Shown: positions 7,821 through 16,002 of the stretch, in pieces
How the letters are laid out: each line of letters opens with the position of its first letter
How positions within the stretch are numbered: position 1 is the stretch's first letter
DNA from: Streptomyces specialis
Lineage (GTDB): Bacteria > Actinomycetota > Actinomycetes > Streptomycetales > Streptomycetaceae
Direction: 5' to 3'
NCBI RefSeq assembly: GCF_001493375.1
Contig: NZ_LN929893.1
Location: 109,907-173,906, forward strand
Length of the DNA: 64,000 nucleotides
Position numbers and translations under genes: made by a program
Notes under the pieces: model-generated
Told to the model about the DNA's origin: nothing
The model's database searches: none
The model's input: only the letters and a program-made list of their open reading frames with translations

Positions 7821-9464
7821 ATGGGCAGATGGGCGCTGACCGAGGACGCCGACGGCTCGGCGCGGGTGTGCCCGCTGGACGACGACGGCCGGCCGGCGGG
7901 ACCGGTCGTGACGGAGCCGGGCGCCGCCGAGGCCGTGCGCGCCCGGCCCGGTGTGACGCGCTGGGTGTGGCGGTCGCCGGCGGCGGTCTACCCCAGGCTG
8001 CTGGCGGCCGGGCTCCGCGTGGAGCGGAGCTACGACGTGGAGGCGGCCGAGGCGCTGCTCCTGGGCCACGAGGGGGCGTACGGGCTGCCGCGTTCGCTGA
8101 GCGCGGCGTTCGCCCGGCTGCGCGGGCTGCCGGTGCCGGCCGATCCGCCGCCGACCGCGCCCGACGCGGCGCAGGCGTCGCTGTTCGAGGCGGGCCCGGT
8201 GCCGTTGCCGGGGGACGCGGACCCGCTGGAGGCGCTTCTCGACGTGTATGCCGGGCAGCTCGCCCGGGTCGGCTTCGCGGCGCACCCGGAGCGGATGCGG
8301 CTGCTGCTCGCGGCGGAGTCGGCCGGGACGCTGGTCGCGGCGGAGATGGGCCGCGCCGGGCTGCCGTGGCGGGCGGACATCCACCGCCGGGTGCTGGACG
8401 AGTTGCTGGGCGAGCGCTATCCGGGCGGGGCGCCGCCCCGGCGGCTGGCGGAGCTGGCCGAGCGCGTCTCGGCGGCGTTCGGCGAGGGCGCGCGGGTGCG
8501 GCCCGACCTGCCGGCCGACATCATCCGGGCCTTCTCCCGGGCCGGGATCAAGCTGCGGTCCACCCGCGCCTGGGAGTTGCGGAAGATCGACCATCCGGCG
8601 GTGGAGCCGCTGCTGGAGTACAAGCGGCTGTACCGGATCCACACCGCGCACGGCTGGTCGTGGCTGCGGTCCTGGGTGCGGGACGGCCGGTTCCGCACGG
8701 AGTACGTGCCGGGCGGCGCGGCGTCGGGCCGCTGGACGACCAACGGCGGCGGCGCGTTGCAGATCCCCCGCGTGGTGCGCCGGGCGGTGGTGGCCGACCC
8801 GGGGTGGCGGCTGGTGGTCGCCGACGCCGACCAGTTGGAGCCGCGCGTGCTGGCCGCGATCTCCCGCGACCCCGGGCTGATGGCGGCGGCGGGCGGCTCG
8901 GGCGACCTGTACGCGGCGCTGTCCCACCGGGGGTTCTCCGGCGACCGGGCGGCGGCCAAGCTGGCGCTGCTCGGCGCGATCTACGGGCAGACCTCCGGCG
9001 ACGGGCTGAAGCACCTGGCGGACCTGCGGCGCCGGTTCCCGGCGGCGGTGGCGTATGTGGACGAGGCGGCCCGGGCGGGCGAGGGGGGCCGCCTGGTGCG
9101 CACCTGGCTCGGCCGGACCTCCCCGCCGGGCGCGGTGGACGAGACGGACCCGGTCCCGGGCGGCACCCCGTCGGCGCGGGCCAGGGGCCGCTTCACGCGG
9201 AACTTCGTGGTCCAGGGCAGCGCGGCGGAGTGGGCCCTGCTGATGCTGGCGTCGCTGCGCGCGCTGCTGCGCGGCATGAGGGCGGAGCTGGTGTTCTTCC
9301 AGCACGACGAGGTGATCGTGCACTGCCCCGAGCCGGAGACGGGCGCGGTCACGGAGGCGATCCACGCGGCGGGTGACGCGGCGGGCCGCCTGGCCTTCGG
9401 CCCGACGCCCACCCGTTTCCCGTTCACCACGGCGGTGGTGGAGTGCTACGCGGACGCGAAATGA
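7821..9464 (+). CDS. Compact family A DNA polymerase with 3'-5' exonuclease-like N terminus
   Basis: A 547-residue protein of the actinobacterial 'bifunctional 3'-5' exonuclease/DNA polymerase' type, much shorter than PolA because there is no 5' nuclease. The polymerase part (~190-547) shows motif A as VVADADQLEPRVLA (usual form DYSQIELR), motif B as AAAKLALLGAIYGQ with its Lys and Tyr, and motif C as FFQHDEVIVHCP with the metal-binding HDE. The N-terminal ~180 residues are a degraded exonuclease-like fold with no clear set of acidic ligands. A role in repair or gap filling is likely but unproven. ATG 7821 fits the usual start of the family; an in-frame ATG at 7791 adds ten residues. Confidence 0.82.
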   Translation: MGRWALTEDADGSARVCPLDDDGRPAGPVVTEPGAAEAVRARPGVTRWVWRSPAAVYPRLLAAGLRVERSYDVEAAEALLLGHEGAYGLPRSLSAAFARLRGLPVPADPPPTAPDAAQASLFEAGPVPLPGDADPLEALLDVYAGQLARVGFAAHPERMRLLLAAESAGTLVAAEMGRAGLPWRADIHRRVLDELLGERYPGGAPPRRLAELAERVSAAFGEGARVRPDLPADIIRAFSRAGIKLRSTRAWELRKIDHPAVEPLLEYKRLYRIHTAHGWSWLRSWVRDGRFRTEYVPGGAASGRWTTNGGGALQIPRVVRRAVVADPGWRLVVADADQLEPRVLAAISRDPGLMAAAGGSGDLYAALSHRGFSGDRAAAKLALLGAIYGQTSGDGLKHLADLRRRFPAAVAYVDEAARAGEGGRLVRTWLGRTSPPGAVDETDPVPGGTPSARARGRFTRNFVVQGSAAEWALLMLASLRALLRGMRAELVFFQHDEVIVHCPEPETGAVTEAIHAAGDAAGRLAFGPTPTRFPFTTAVVECYADAK

Positions 9465-9466
9465 CG

Positions 9467-9495
9467 CCCGCGCCCCGGCGGACGGCGGGGGCGGG
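9467..9495. terminator. Hairpin between convergent genes
   Basis: CCCGC-G-CCCCG pairs with CGGGG-GCGGG around an 8-base loop (ten pairs, one bulged G). It fills the gap between the DNA polymerase stop and the MocR stop and probably ends both transcripts. There is no U tract, as is usual in Streptomyces. Confidence 0.6.
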
Positions 9496-10998
9496 TCAGG
9501 TGATGTAGCCGGAGGGGGTGTCGGTGCCCGGGCCGAGGGCCTCGGTGACCTGGCGGGCCGCCGCCGCGAGGCGGATCGCGGCCTCCTCGGCGACCGGGCC
9601 GCTCACCGTGAACGGGACGCGGAGGTAGCCCTCGAACGCGCCGTCGAGGCCGAACCGGGGGCCGGACGGTACGCGGACGCCGAGCCGTTCGCCCGCGACC
9701 GCGATCCGGGAGCCCGACAGTCCGCCGGTGCGCACCCACAGGGTCAGGCCGCCGCGCGGCACGGCGAACTCCCACTCCGGCAGGTGCCGCCGCAGCGCCG
9801 CCACGACCGTCTCGCGGCTGTCCCTGATCTCCGCGCGGCGCTGGACGATCGCCTCCTCCCAGCCGCCCGTCGTCATCAGCCACGACACGGCGAGCTGTTC
9901 GAGCACCGGACTGCCGAGGTCCGCGTAGGCGCGGGCGGCGATCAGGCTGCGGATCACCTCGGGGGCCGCCCGGACCCAGCCGATCCGCAGCCCGGCCCAG
10001 AAGGTCTTGCTCGCCGACCCCACCGTCACCACGCTCGTGCCGCCGTGGTCGAACGCGCAGACCGGCCGGGGCTCCTCCCCCGGCTCCACATCGAGGGCCA
10101 GGTCGACCATGGTCTCGTCCACGACCAGGACCGTCCCCGCCGCCCGTGTCGCGGCGACCAGTTCGCGGCGCTGCTCCTCGTCGGCCAGGGCCCCGGTCGG
10201 GTTGTGGAAGTCGGCCACCACGTAGGCCATGCGCGGCGCCGCCTCCCTGAGCACGCGCCGCCACAGCGGCAGGTCCCACCCGGTCAGGCCCTCGCCCATC
10301 GCGACCGGCACCAGGCGGGCGCCGGCGTCACGCATGAGTTGCAGGACGTTGGCGTAGGAGGGGTGCTCGACGGCGACCCGTTCGCCGCGCGGGGCGAACA
10401 GCCGGCAGATCGCCGCCACGGCGCCCATCGCGCCGGTGGTGATCATGATCTGTTCCGGCATGGTCGGCACACCGCGCGCGGTGTAGCGGTCGGCGAGGGC
10501 CTGCCGGAGCGTCAGCAGCCCGGCCGGAAAGTCGCCGTGGGTGCGGGCGGCGGGCGGCAGCGCCTCCAGGGCCGCCTGGAAGGAACGGGTCAGCCACGGC
10601 TCGGGCGCGGGCAGGGCGGCGCAGCCCAGGTCCAGCATCGAGCCCGCGGCCTCCGGCGGGAGCGGCTCCAGGCCGCGCGAGGGCAGCGGCCGGCCCGGCG
10701 GCACGGCGGTCCAGCTTCCCGAGCCGCGCCGTGACTCCAGGAAGCCGTCGGCGCGCAGCGCCTCGAACGCGGCGGCCACGGTGGTACGGCTGACGGCCAG
10801 CGCCCCGGCCAGCTCCCGTTCGGCGGGCAGCCGGGCGGCGACGGGGACCCGGCCCTCCAGCACCAGCAGCCGCACGCCGTCGGCGAGCGCGCGGTAGGCG
10901 GGGGTACGGCGGGCGGCGGGCCCGCGCTCGTAGGCGTCCTGGGAGCCGAGCAGCCGGGCGAGCTGGCCCGCGCCCACGGTCGAGGTCCACTGGGGCAT
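9496..10998 (-). CDS. MocR/GntR-family PLP-dependent transcription regulator (YczR-type)
   Basis: A 500-residue regulator. The N-terminal winged helix-turn-helix (~30-100: LADGVRLLVLEGRVPVAARL, then LAVSRTTVAAAFEAL) is fused to a class I aminotransferase-like domain. The PLP-lysine motif is SASKTFWAGLRIGW and the upstream Asn/Asp motifs are HNPTG and VVDETMVDL. MocR proteins sense PLP or amino-acid/vitamin adducts and bind repeats near a divergent target gene. The divergent neighbour is a YczE-like membrane protein, the standard partner of YczR-type MocR proteins. The likely operator lies in the 108-bp gap between them. Confidence 0.88.
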   Translation of the reverse strand: MPQWTSTVGAGQLARLLGSQDAYERGPAARRTPAYRALADGVRLLVLEGRVPVAARLPAERELAGALAVSRTTVAAAFEALRADGFLESRRGSGSWTAVPPGRPLPSRGLEPLPPEAAGSMLDLGCAALPAPEPWLTRSFQAALEALPPAARTHGDFPAGLLTLRQALADRYTARGVPTMPEQIMITTGAMGAVAAICRLFAPRGERVAVEHPSYANVLQLMRDAGARLVPVAMGEGLTGWDLPLWRRVLREAAPRMAYVVADFHNPTGALADEEQRRELVAATRAAGTVLVVDETMVDLALDVEPGEEPRPVCAFDHGGTSVVTVGSASKTFWAGLRIGWVRAAPEVIRSLIAARAYADLGSPVLEQLAVSWLMTTGGWEEAIVQRRAEIRDSRETVVAALRRHLPEWEFAVPRGGLTLWVRTGGLSGSRIAVAGERLGVRVPSGPRFGLDGAFEGYLRVPFTVSGPVAEEAAIRLAAAARQVTEALGPGTDTPSGYIT

Positions 10999-11055
10999 GA
11001 TTCAAGGCCACCTTTCCGGGATTGGCCGTGGCTGGGCCGACCGTCCGGGCCACAG

Positions 11056-11076
11056 AGTGGCACGGGTCAGGCCACT
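11056..11076. promoter_or_regulatory. Candidate MocR operator
   Basis: AGTGGC, nine bases, GCCACT forms a perfect inverted repeat midway between the divergent MocR and YczE-like genes. Just upstream, GCCAC-AGA-GTGGC (11048-11060) overlaps it, so three GCCAC-type half-sites lie in about 30 bases. MocR dimers typically bind such repeats. Assignment is by position only. Confidence 0.5.
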
Positions 11077-11106
11077 TGCGCCAGGCATGCACCGGAAGGG
11101 GTCCTC

Positions 11107-11820
11107 ATGAAGCGTCTGCCTCGGCGCCTCGTCCAGCTCTACGGCGGCCTCGTGCTGTACGGGGTGAGCGGCGCCATGCTGGTGCGCGCGGGCCTCGGAC
11201 TCGACCCGTGGGACGTCTTCCACCAGGGCGGCGCCGAACGCACGGGTCTGTCCATGGGCATGGTGCTGAACCTGACCGGTCTGCTCGTGCTGCTGCTGTG
11301 GATCCCGCTGCGCCAGCGCCCCGGGCTCGGCACGATCTCCAACGTGCTGGTGATCGGCACCGCGATGGACCTCACCCTCGCCGTCTTCCCCGGCGTCGGC
11401 GCCCTGGCGGCCCGGGTCCCGCTGATGCTCGGCGGGGTCGTGCTCAACGGCATGGCGACGGGCCTGTACCTGGCGGCCCGGTTCGGCCCCGGGCCGCGCG
11501 ACGGGCTGATGACCGCGCTGCACCGGCGGACCGGCAGGTCCGTCCGCCTGGTGCGGACCGGGATCGAGGTGCTGGTCCTGGCGGCCGGCGTGGCGCTCGG
11601 CGGCACGGCCGGGGTGGGAACCGTGGTGTACGCCCTGGCGATCGGGCCGCTGGCCCAGTACTTCCTGGGCGTCTTCGCGATCAAGGACCCGCCCGGGGAC
11701 GCGATCAAGGACGCGGAATCCGGAATGGATTTCGATGACCGGCGACGGCGGGGTATTCTACGCCCTTGGTCCCGCCGGATGGACCGTTACCCCGAGCCAT
11801 CCTGTGCGGACGCCGGGTGA
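11107..11820 (+). CDS. YczE/YyaS/YitT-family membrane protein
   Basis: A 237-residue integral membrane protein with about five hydrophobic segments and the family signature GLDPWDVFHQGGAERTGLSMG (20 of these residues at ~31-50). The membrane core ends near residue 190 and is followed by a polar, Arg-rich tail. Proteins of this family are of unknown transport function; in Bacillus, yczE affects production of secondary metabolites. The ribosome site AAGGGG lies six bases before ATG 11107. Transcription is probably set by the divergent MocR protein. Confidence 0.85.
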   Translation: MKRLPRRLVQLYGGLVLYGVSGAMLVRAGLGLDPWDVFHQGGAERTGLSMGMVLNLTGLLVLLLWIPLRQRPGLGTISNVLVIGTAMDLTLAVFPGVGALAARVPLMLGGVVLNGMATGLYLAARFGPGPRDGLMTALHRRTGRSVRLVRTGIEVLVLAAGVALGGTAGVGTVVYALAIGPLAQYFLGVFAIKDPPGDAIKDAESGMDFDDRRRRGILRPWSRRMDRYPEPSCADAG

Positions 11821-11902
11821 CATCTCCTCTCAGATGTGACAAACCGGACGCCGGTGGGTACTAATCGGGGCGGTACGACGGGACGACGCATGACCTGCAA
11901 CG

Positions 11903-11928
11903 GGAATCTTCACCGCCGACCGGACGTT
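11903..11928 (+). promoter_or_regulatory. SigR-type promoter of rbpA
   Basis: GGAAT (11903-11907), exactly 18 bases, GTT (11926-11928) matches the SigR consensus. rbpA is an established member of the thiol-stress SigR regulon in S. coelicolor. It sits 63 bases before the start codon. Confidence 0.8.
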
Positions 11929-11990
11929 GACCTAAGCGATGATGACAGCGACACCTGTCCTGTGGGCGACCAGCCCGGGAGGCACGATTC

Positions 11991-12365
11991 ATGAGTGAGC
12001 GAGCTCTACGCGGCACGCGGCTCGTGGTGACCAGCTACGAGACGGACCGCGGTATCGACCTCGCGCCGCGTCAGGCGGTGGAGTACGCATGCCAGAACGG
12101 CCATCGGTTCGAGATGCCGTTCTCGGTCGAGGCCGAGATCCCGCCGGAGTGGGAGTGCAAGGTATGCGGCGCCCAGGCCCTGTTGGTGGACGGCGAGGGC
12201 CCGGAGGAGAAGAAGGGCAAGCCCGCGCGCACGCACTGGGACATGCTCATGGAGCGCCGTACCCGTGAGGAGCTGGAGGAGGTGCTGGCCGAGCGGCTGG
12301 CCGTCCTGCGCTCCGGGGCCATGAACATCGCGGTGCATCCGCGCGACAGCCGCAAAACGGCGTAG
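11991..12365 (+). CDS. rbpA: RNA polymerase-binding protein RbpA
   Basis: A 124-residue protein identical in plan to S. coelicolor RbpA. It has an N-terminal region contacting polymerase (SERALRGTRLVVTSYETDRG), a core with zinc-type ligands (YACQNGHRFEMPF and WECKVCGAQA) and a C-terminal helix that binds the principal sigma factor (HWDMLMERRTREELEEVLAE). RbpA stabilises the sigma-polymerase holoenzyme and helps open promoters, and is specific to actinobacteria. The ribosome site GGGAGG lies about eight bases before ATG 11991. A SigR promoter upstream and a terminator downstream show it is a single-gene unit. Confidence 0.96.
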   Translation: MSERALRGTRLVVTSYETDRGIDLAPRQAVEYACQNGHRFEMPFSVEAEIPPEWECKVCGAQALLVDGEGPEEKKGKPARTHWDMLMERRTREELEEVLAERLAVLRSGAMNIAVHPRDSRKTA

Positions 12366-12390
12366 CGGAGCGTCCGCGCCGCCGACGAAT

Positions 12391-12431
12391 GAGGGCTCGG
12401 GTCACCTCGTGTGACCCGATCCCTCTTTTGT
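12391..12431. terminator. Terminator after rbpA
   Basis: Inner stem CGGGTCAC with loop CTCGT and GTGACCCG, extended by GAGGG/CCCTC outside a small internal loop, then a TTTTGTT tract. It is a near-canonical intrinsic terminator between the convergent rbpA and fxsA genes. Confidence 0.85.
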
Positions 12432-12453
12432 TATCCCTCTTTGTCGTGCCCGC

Positions 12454-13041
12454 TCAGTGCCCCGCGCCGGGCGGGCGTCCGTCGTCGCGGTCCGGGCGCT
12501 GGTCGTCGTCGTCCCTGATGACCTCGCCGCGCACGATCCGGCCGTCCGCGTCCCGCGCCCGCGCCCGCTCGCGCGCCGCCATGGCCTCGTCGAACGCGGC
12601 GCCCAGCGGGCCGGAGCGCCGCCGCACGAAACGGGCGCCCGCGCGGCGCAGCAGGGCCGCGGTGGGCGGGAAGAGGCACAGCAGCCCCACGGCGTCCGAG
12701 GCGAAGCCCGGCAGCATCAGCAGCAGCCCGCCCAGCATGGTCAGCCCGTCGCCGCCGCGTGCCCCCGCGCCCGGCGCGGGGGCGGCCGGGTCACCGGCCC
12801 GCAGGCCTTCGCTCAGCCGCCGCCACGCGCGCCGCCCGGCCCGTTTCACCACCGCCCCGCCCAGCAGGAACGCGGCCAGCAGCAGCAGGAGGACCGTCAC
12901 CCCGCCGGCCGCGTCGCCGACGGTGATCAGCAGCCAGATCTCCAGCAGCGCCCAGCCCGCGACCGCGAGAGGCAGCAGGGCCAGGGGGCCGCGCCCGCGG
13001 CGTGGCCGCCGGAGCCGGGTGGGGTGCGCGCCGCTCGTCAT
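12454..13041 (-). CDS. fxsA: FxsA-family membrane protein
   Basis: A 195-residue protein. Two hydrophobic blocks (LLPLAVAGWALLEIWLLITV and GGVTVLLLLLAAFLLGGAVV, ~22-66) are followed by a third segment with the family signature LTMLGGLLLMLPGFASDAVG (~100-119), then a polar Arg/Asp-rich tail. E. coli FxsA (YtzA-like) is an inner-membrane protein that relieves phage T7 exclusion by the F plasmid when overproduced; its normal role is not known. It is read just before rbpA in the opposite direction and lies three bases from the ppm1 stop, so it probably belongs to the lnt-ppm1 transcript. Confidence 0.85.
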   Translation of the reverse strand: MTSGAHPTRLRRPRRGRGPLALLPLAVAGWALLEIWLLITVGDAAGGVTVLLLLLAAFLLGGAVVKRAGRRAWRRLSEGLRAGDPAAPAPGAGARGGDGLTMLGGLLLMLPGFASDAVGLLCLFPPTAALLRRAGARFVRRRSGPLGAAFDEAMAARERARARDADGRIVRGEVIRDDDDQRPDRDDGRPPGAGH

Positions 13042-13044
13042 GCC

Positions 13045-13776
13045 TCAAGTGTGCCTGGTGCCGGTGAGTTTTCCGAGGCGGGCGGCCAGGCCCCAGGCGG
13101 TGACCCGCCACAGCGCCTCGACCACGATGTCCCGGCTCATCTTGGAGTCGCCGTGCTCACGCTCCACGAAGGTGATGGGCACCTCGGCGACACGGTGACC
13201 GGCCCGGACGACGCGGTGGAGCAGGTCCACCTGGAAGCAGTAGCCCTTGGAGGCCACGTCGGTCAGCAGATCGCTGTCGAGCACATGGCCGCGGAAGGCG
13301 CGGAAGCCGCCGGTGACGTCGCGCACCGGCAGGCCCAGCAGCAGCCGGGAGTACGCGCTCCCTCCGCGGGAGAGCAGCTCGCGGTACCGGGGCCAGTTCA
13401 CGATCCGGCCGCCGGGCACCCAGCGGGAGCCGAGCACGAGATCGGCGCCGCCGAGCGCGGCCAGCAGCCGGGGCAGTTCCTCGGGGCGGTGGGAACCGTC
13501 GCCGTCCATCTCCACCAGGACGTCGTACCCCCGGGCCAGGCCCCAGCGGAACCCGGCCACGTAGGCGGCGCCGAGCCCCTCCTTGCCGGGGCGGTGCAGC
13601 ACGTGCACGTGGTCGTCGGCGTCGGCGATCTCCTCGGCGATCTTGCCGGTGCCGTCCGGGCTGTTGTCGTCGGCCACGAGGATGTCGCAGTCGGGCACGG
13701 CGGCGCGCAGGCGGGCGAGGAGCGGGGGAACGTTGTCGGCCTCGTTGTAGGTGGGCACGATCACCAGGACTCTCAT
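13045..13776 (-). CDS. ppm1: Polyprenol monophosphomannose synthase
   Basis: A 243-residue GT2 glycosyltransferase. VIVPTYNEADNVPPLL at the N terminus, the DxD-type ADDNSPDGTG (~36-45), EMDGDGSH (~90-97) and GSRWVPGGRIVNWP are the features of dolichol-phosphate mannose synthases. It transfers mannose from GDP-mannose to polyprenyl phosphate. The product is the donor for protein O-mannosylation and glycolipid synthesis at the membrane. In mycobacteria and Streptomyces it works beside Lnt. The ATG overlaps the lnt stop (ATGA at 13773-13776), so translation is coupled. There are no membrane helices, so it depends on a partner for membrane anchoring. Confidence 0.93.
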   Translation of the reverse strand: MRVLVIVPTYNEADNVPPLLARLRAAVPDCDILVADDNSPDGTGKIAEEIADADDHVHVLHRPGKEGLGAAYVAGFRWGLARGYDVLVEMDGDGSHRPEELPRLLAALGGADLVLGSRWVPGGRIVNWPRYRELLSRGGSAYSRLLLGLPVRDVTGGFRAFRGHVLDSDLLTDVASKGYCFQVDLLHRVVRAGHRVAEVPITFVEREHGDSKMSRDIVVEALWRVTAWGLAARLGKLTGTRHT

Positions 13777-15521
13777 GCGGCGGCCTCTCCGCGTGCTGCG
13801 TGTTGTTCCGGCCCCCCGGAATCTCCGTGCTCCCCGGCGTCCCCGGGCCGCCCGCGCCGCCGCGTCCGGCGGTCCCGGAGGGCGGTCCCGGCCCACGCCA
13901 GCAGGCCGAGACCGGCCAGCGCCCACTCCGGCGCGGCGCCCACCCGGTCCGCGACGGTCCTGTCGTCCCGCAGGGGCAGGTCGGCCAGCAGGACGTCCTC
14001 GGTGAACTCCTCGGTCCGCTGCTCGATCTCGCCGTCCGGCGCGACGACGGCGCTGATGCCGCTGGTGGCCGCCGTGACGACGGCCCGCCCGTGCTCGACG
14101 GCGCGCAGCCGCGACATGGCGAGCTGCTGCTCCGGCTGGCCGGTGCGGCCGTAGGTGGCGTTGTTGGTCTGGACGATCAGCGCGCGGGCGCCGTCGTTGA
14201 CGGTGTCCCGCATGATGCCGTCGTAGGCCACCTCGAAGCAGATGACGTCGCCGAGGCGGGCCGGGCCGATGTCCAGGACGCCGGTGCCCTCGCCCGGCGC
14301 GAAGTCGCGCGGGATCCGTTCCAGGCGGCTGATGACCTTGCTGAGCTGCTCGCGGAAGGGCACGTACTCGCCGAACGGGACGGGGTGCTGCTTGGTGTAG
14401 GAGTCGCCGGGGCCCGTCTCGGGGTCCCAGACGATGCCCTGGTTCTCGACGTATCCCTCCTTGGTGGGGTGGTCCACCACGGCGCCGACCAGGATCGGCA
14501 CGCCCACGGCGCTCACCGCGCGCTCGATCGCGGCGCGGGCCTCGTCGTCCTCGAAGGGGTCGAGGTCCGAGGAGTTCTCCGGCCAGATCACGATGTCGGG
14601 GCGCTCCACCCGGCCCTCGTCGATGTCCTCGGCCAGCCTCAGCGTGGCGTCGACGTGGTTCTCCAGGATCATCATCGGGCGGCCGAGGAAGTCCATGCCG
14701 GGCTGCTGGACATTGCCCTGGACCACGGCGATCGACACCGTGTCGTCCGCGTCGGTGGGCACCGGGACGGCGTACCCGGCGGCCGTGACGGCGGCGGCCA
14801 GCCCGGCCGCCCCGGCAGCGGGCAGCACCGCCACCGCGGCGCGCGGCGCGCGCCACGGGCGGTCCGCCAGCCGGAGCGCGGCCCAGGACAGCAGCGCCCC
14901 GGTCAGCGCGGCGGCGAACGTGACCAGCGGGGCGCCGCCGAGCGCGGCCAGCGGCGTGAACGGGGCGTCGGTGTTGGCGAAGGCCAGGCGGCCCCAGGGG
15001 AACCCGCCGAACGGGACCCGGTCCCGGGCCCACTCCTGGGCGACCCACAGGCCCGCCGCCCACAGCGGCCAGGCCCGCAGCCGGGAGGTCACGGCCAGCG
15101 CGGCGCCCATCGGCGCGAAGAACAGCGCCTCCACCAGGGACAGACCCACGACGGCGTCCCAGCCGATGACGTGCAGCCACTTCAGCAGCCCCACGAAGAA
15201 CGGCAGCCCCATCGCGAAGCCCAGCCACGCGCCCTGACGGGCGGTCCGGCCCCGGGCGAGCGCGGACAGCGCGGCGACGGCGAGGATCGACAGCGGCCAC
15301 AGGTCGTACGGCGGGAAGGCCACGACCAGCGCGAGCCCGGCGACGGCGGCGGCCAGCCCGGATCGCCAGTGCCGCCGGACCCCGCCCGCCGCCCGCCGCA
15401 ACCGGCCGGGACCGCGCCGCGCGACGGCGGCGGACGGCGGCGGAGCGCCGCCCGTCCGGGGCGCGGTGGGGCGCGCGTCGGCGGTCTCGCCGGCCGTGGT
15501 CGTCTCGGGGCCCGATGACAC
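13773..15521 (-). CDS. lnt: Apolipoprotein N-acyltransferase
   Basis: A 582-residue protein. After a polar N terminus, six or seven membrane segments (~55-260) lead into a nitrilase-fold domain with all three catalytic residues: Glu in WPENSSD, Lys in TKQHPVPFGEY and Cys in ICFEVAYD. Lnt adds the third acyl chain to the N-terminal cysteine of lipoproteins. A hydrophilic tail of ~50 residues follows the last membrane helix. The start is GTG 15521, with AAGGAAGG about nine bases upstream. It leads a lnt-ppm1-fxsA unit. Confidence 0.93.
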   Translation of the reverse strand: MSSGPETTTAGETADARPTAPRTGGAPPPSAAVARRGPGRLRRAAGGVRRHWRSGLAAAVAGLALVVAFPPYDLWPLSILAVAALSALARGRTARQGAWLGFAMGLPFFVGLLKWLHVIGWDAVVGLSLVEALFFAPMGAALAVTSRLRAWPLWAAGLWVAQEWARDRVPFGGFPWGRLAFANTDAPFTPLAALGGAPLVTFAAALTGALLSWAALRLADRPWRAPRAAVAVLPAAGAAGLAAAVTAAGYAVPVPTDADDTVSIAVVQGNVQQPGMDFLGRPMMILENHVDATLRLAEDIDEGRVERPDIVIWPENSSDLDPFEDDEARAAIERAVSAVGVPILVGAVVDHPTKEGYVENQGIVWDPETGPGDSYTKQHPVPFGEYVPFREQLSKVISRLERIPRDFAPGEGTGVLDIGPARLGDVICFEVAYDGIMRDTVNDGARALIVQTNNATYGRTGQPEQQLAMSRLRAVEHGRAVVTAATSGISAVVAPDGEIEQRTEEFTEDVLLADLPLRDDRTVADRVGAAPEWALAGLGLLAWAGTALRDRRTRRRGRPGDAGEHGDSGGPEQHAARGEAAA

Positions 15522-16002
15522 GGTCGCTGGCCTTCCTTCGAGCGCGGGCGATGGGAAACGACCGTACCCCGAACAGGACGTGACGCGGCCACGCGGGGGC
15601 TGCGGATCGGGACCCGGCGCCCTTCGGTCCGACCCGGGACCCGCTGGCTGCGGGTCGACCGAAAGCCGTTGTCTACTGAGCTGCCGGGCCCCGCCCGGGT
15701 CTCACCTGCCGACGGGCGAAACCTTCCGCCCCCGTGCCGCAGGCCCTGGACCTGGCTCCCGCCGGCGGGGCACCGGGTCTTGGCACCCCGCCCACTGGCC
15801 CAGCGGCGTTCGACGGCTGCGCGGAGGAGCGCCGGCCGGACGTCCTGTGGTGGACCCGGCCGAACCTACCCCTCGACGACCGTCGCCTGTCAACAGTGGT
15901 CTGACCTGGATCTTTCGGTCAAAACGGCTGGTCAATGCCGCGGGACGGCGGCGGCGCGGCGGGCGGAGCGCACGTCGTTCGGCGGGATGCGCGAACGATG
16001 GA
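15522..16002 (-). promoter_or_regulatory. Promoter and structured leader upstream of lnt
   Basis: This 481-base gap holds TTGACA (15893-15888), 19 bases, TAGGTT (15868-15863) on the minus strand, a plausible principal-sigma promoter. It would give a leader of about 330 bases before lnt. Inside it are an 8-bp stem with two G-U pairs that form only in minus-strand RNA (15767-15789), a perfect 7-bp stem with 5-base loop (15638-15656) and a smaller one (15714-15731). No ORF with convincing codon use was seen. Near 15896-15904 is a short dyad, GGTC-T-GACC. Confidence 0.5.

Noticed and set aside
15660..15700. tRNA-like segment (AGCTCAGTAG on the minus strand)
   Set aside because: Only a D-arm-like piece is present; no T-loop GTTCGA, no acceptor pairing and no anticodon arm of right length.
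15895..15909. Second DasR-like site (TGGTCTGACC)
   Set aside because: One base is missing in the centre compared with the dre core, so half-site spacing is wrong.
15702..15935. 77-residue minus-strand ORF upstream of lnt
   Set aside because: No ribosome site, atypical composition, and it overlaps the predicted leader structures.
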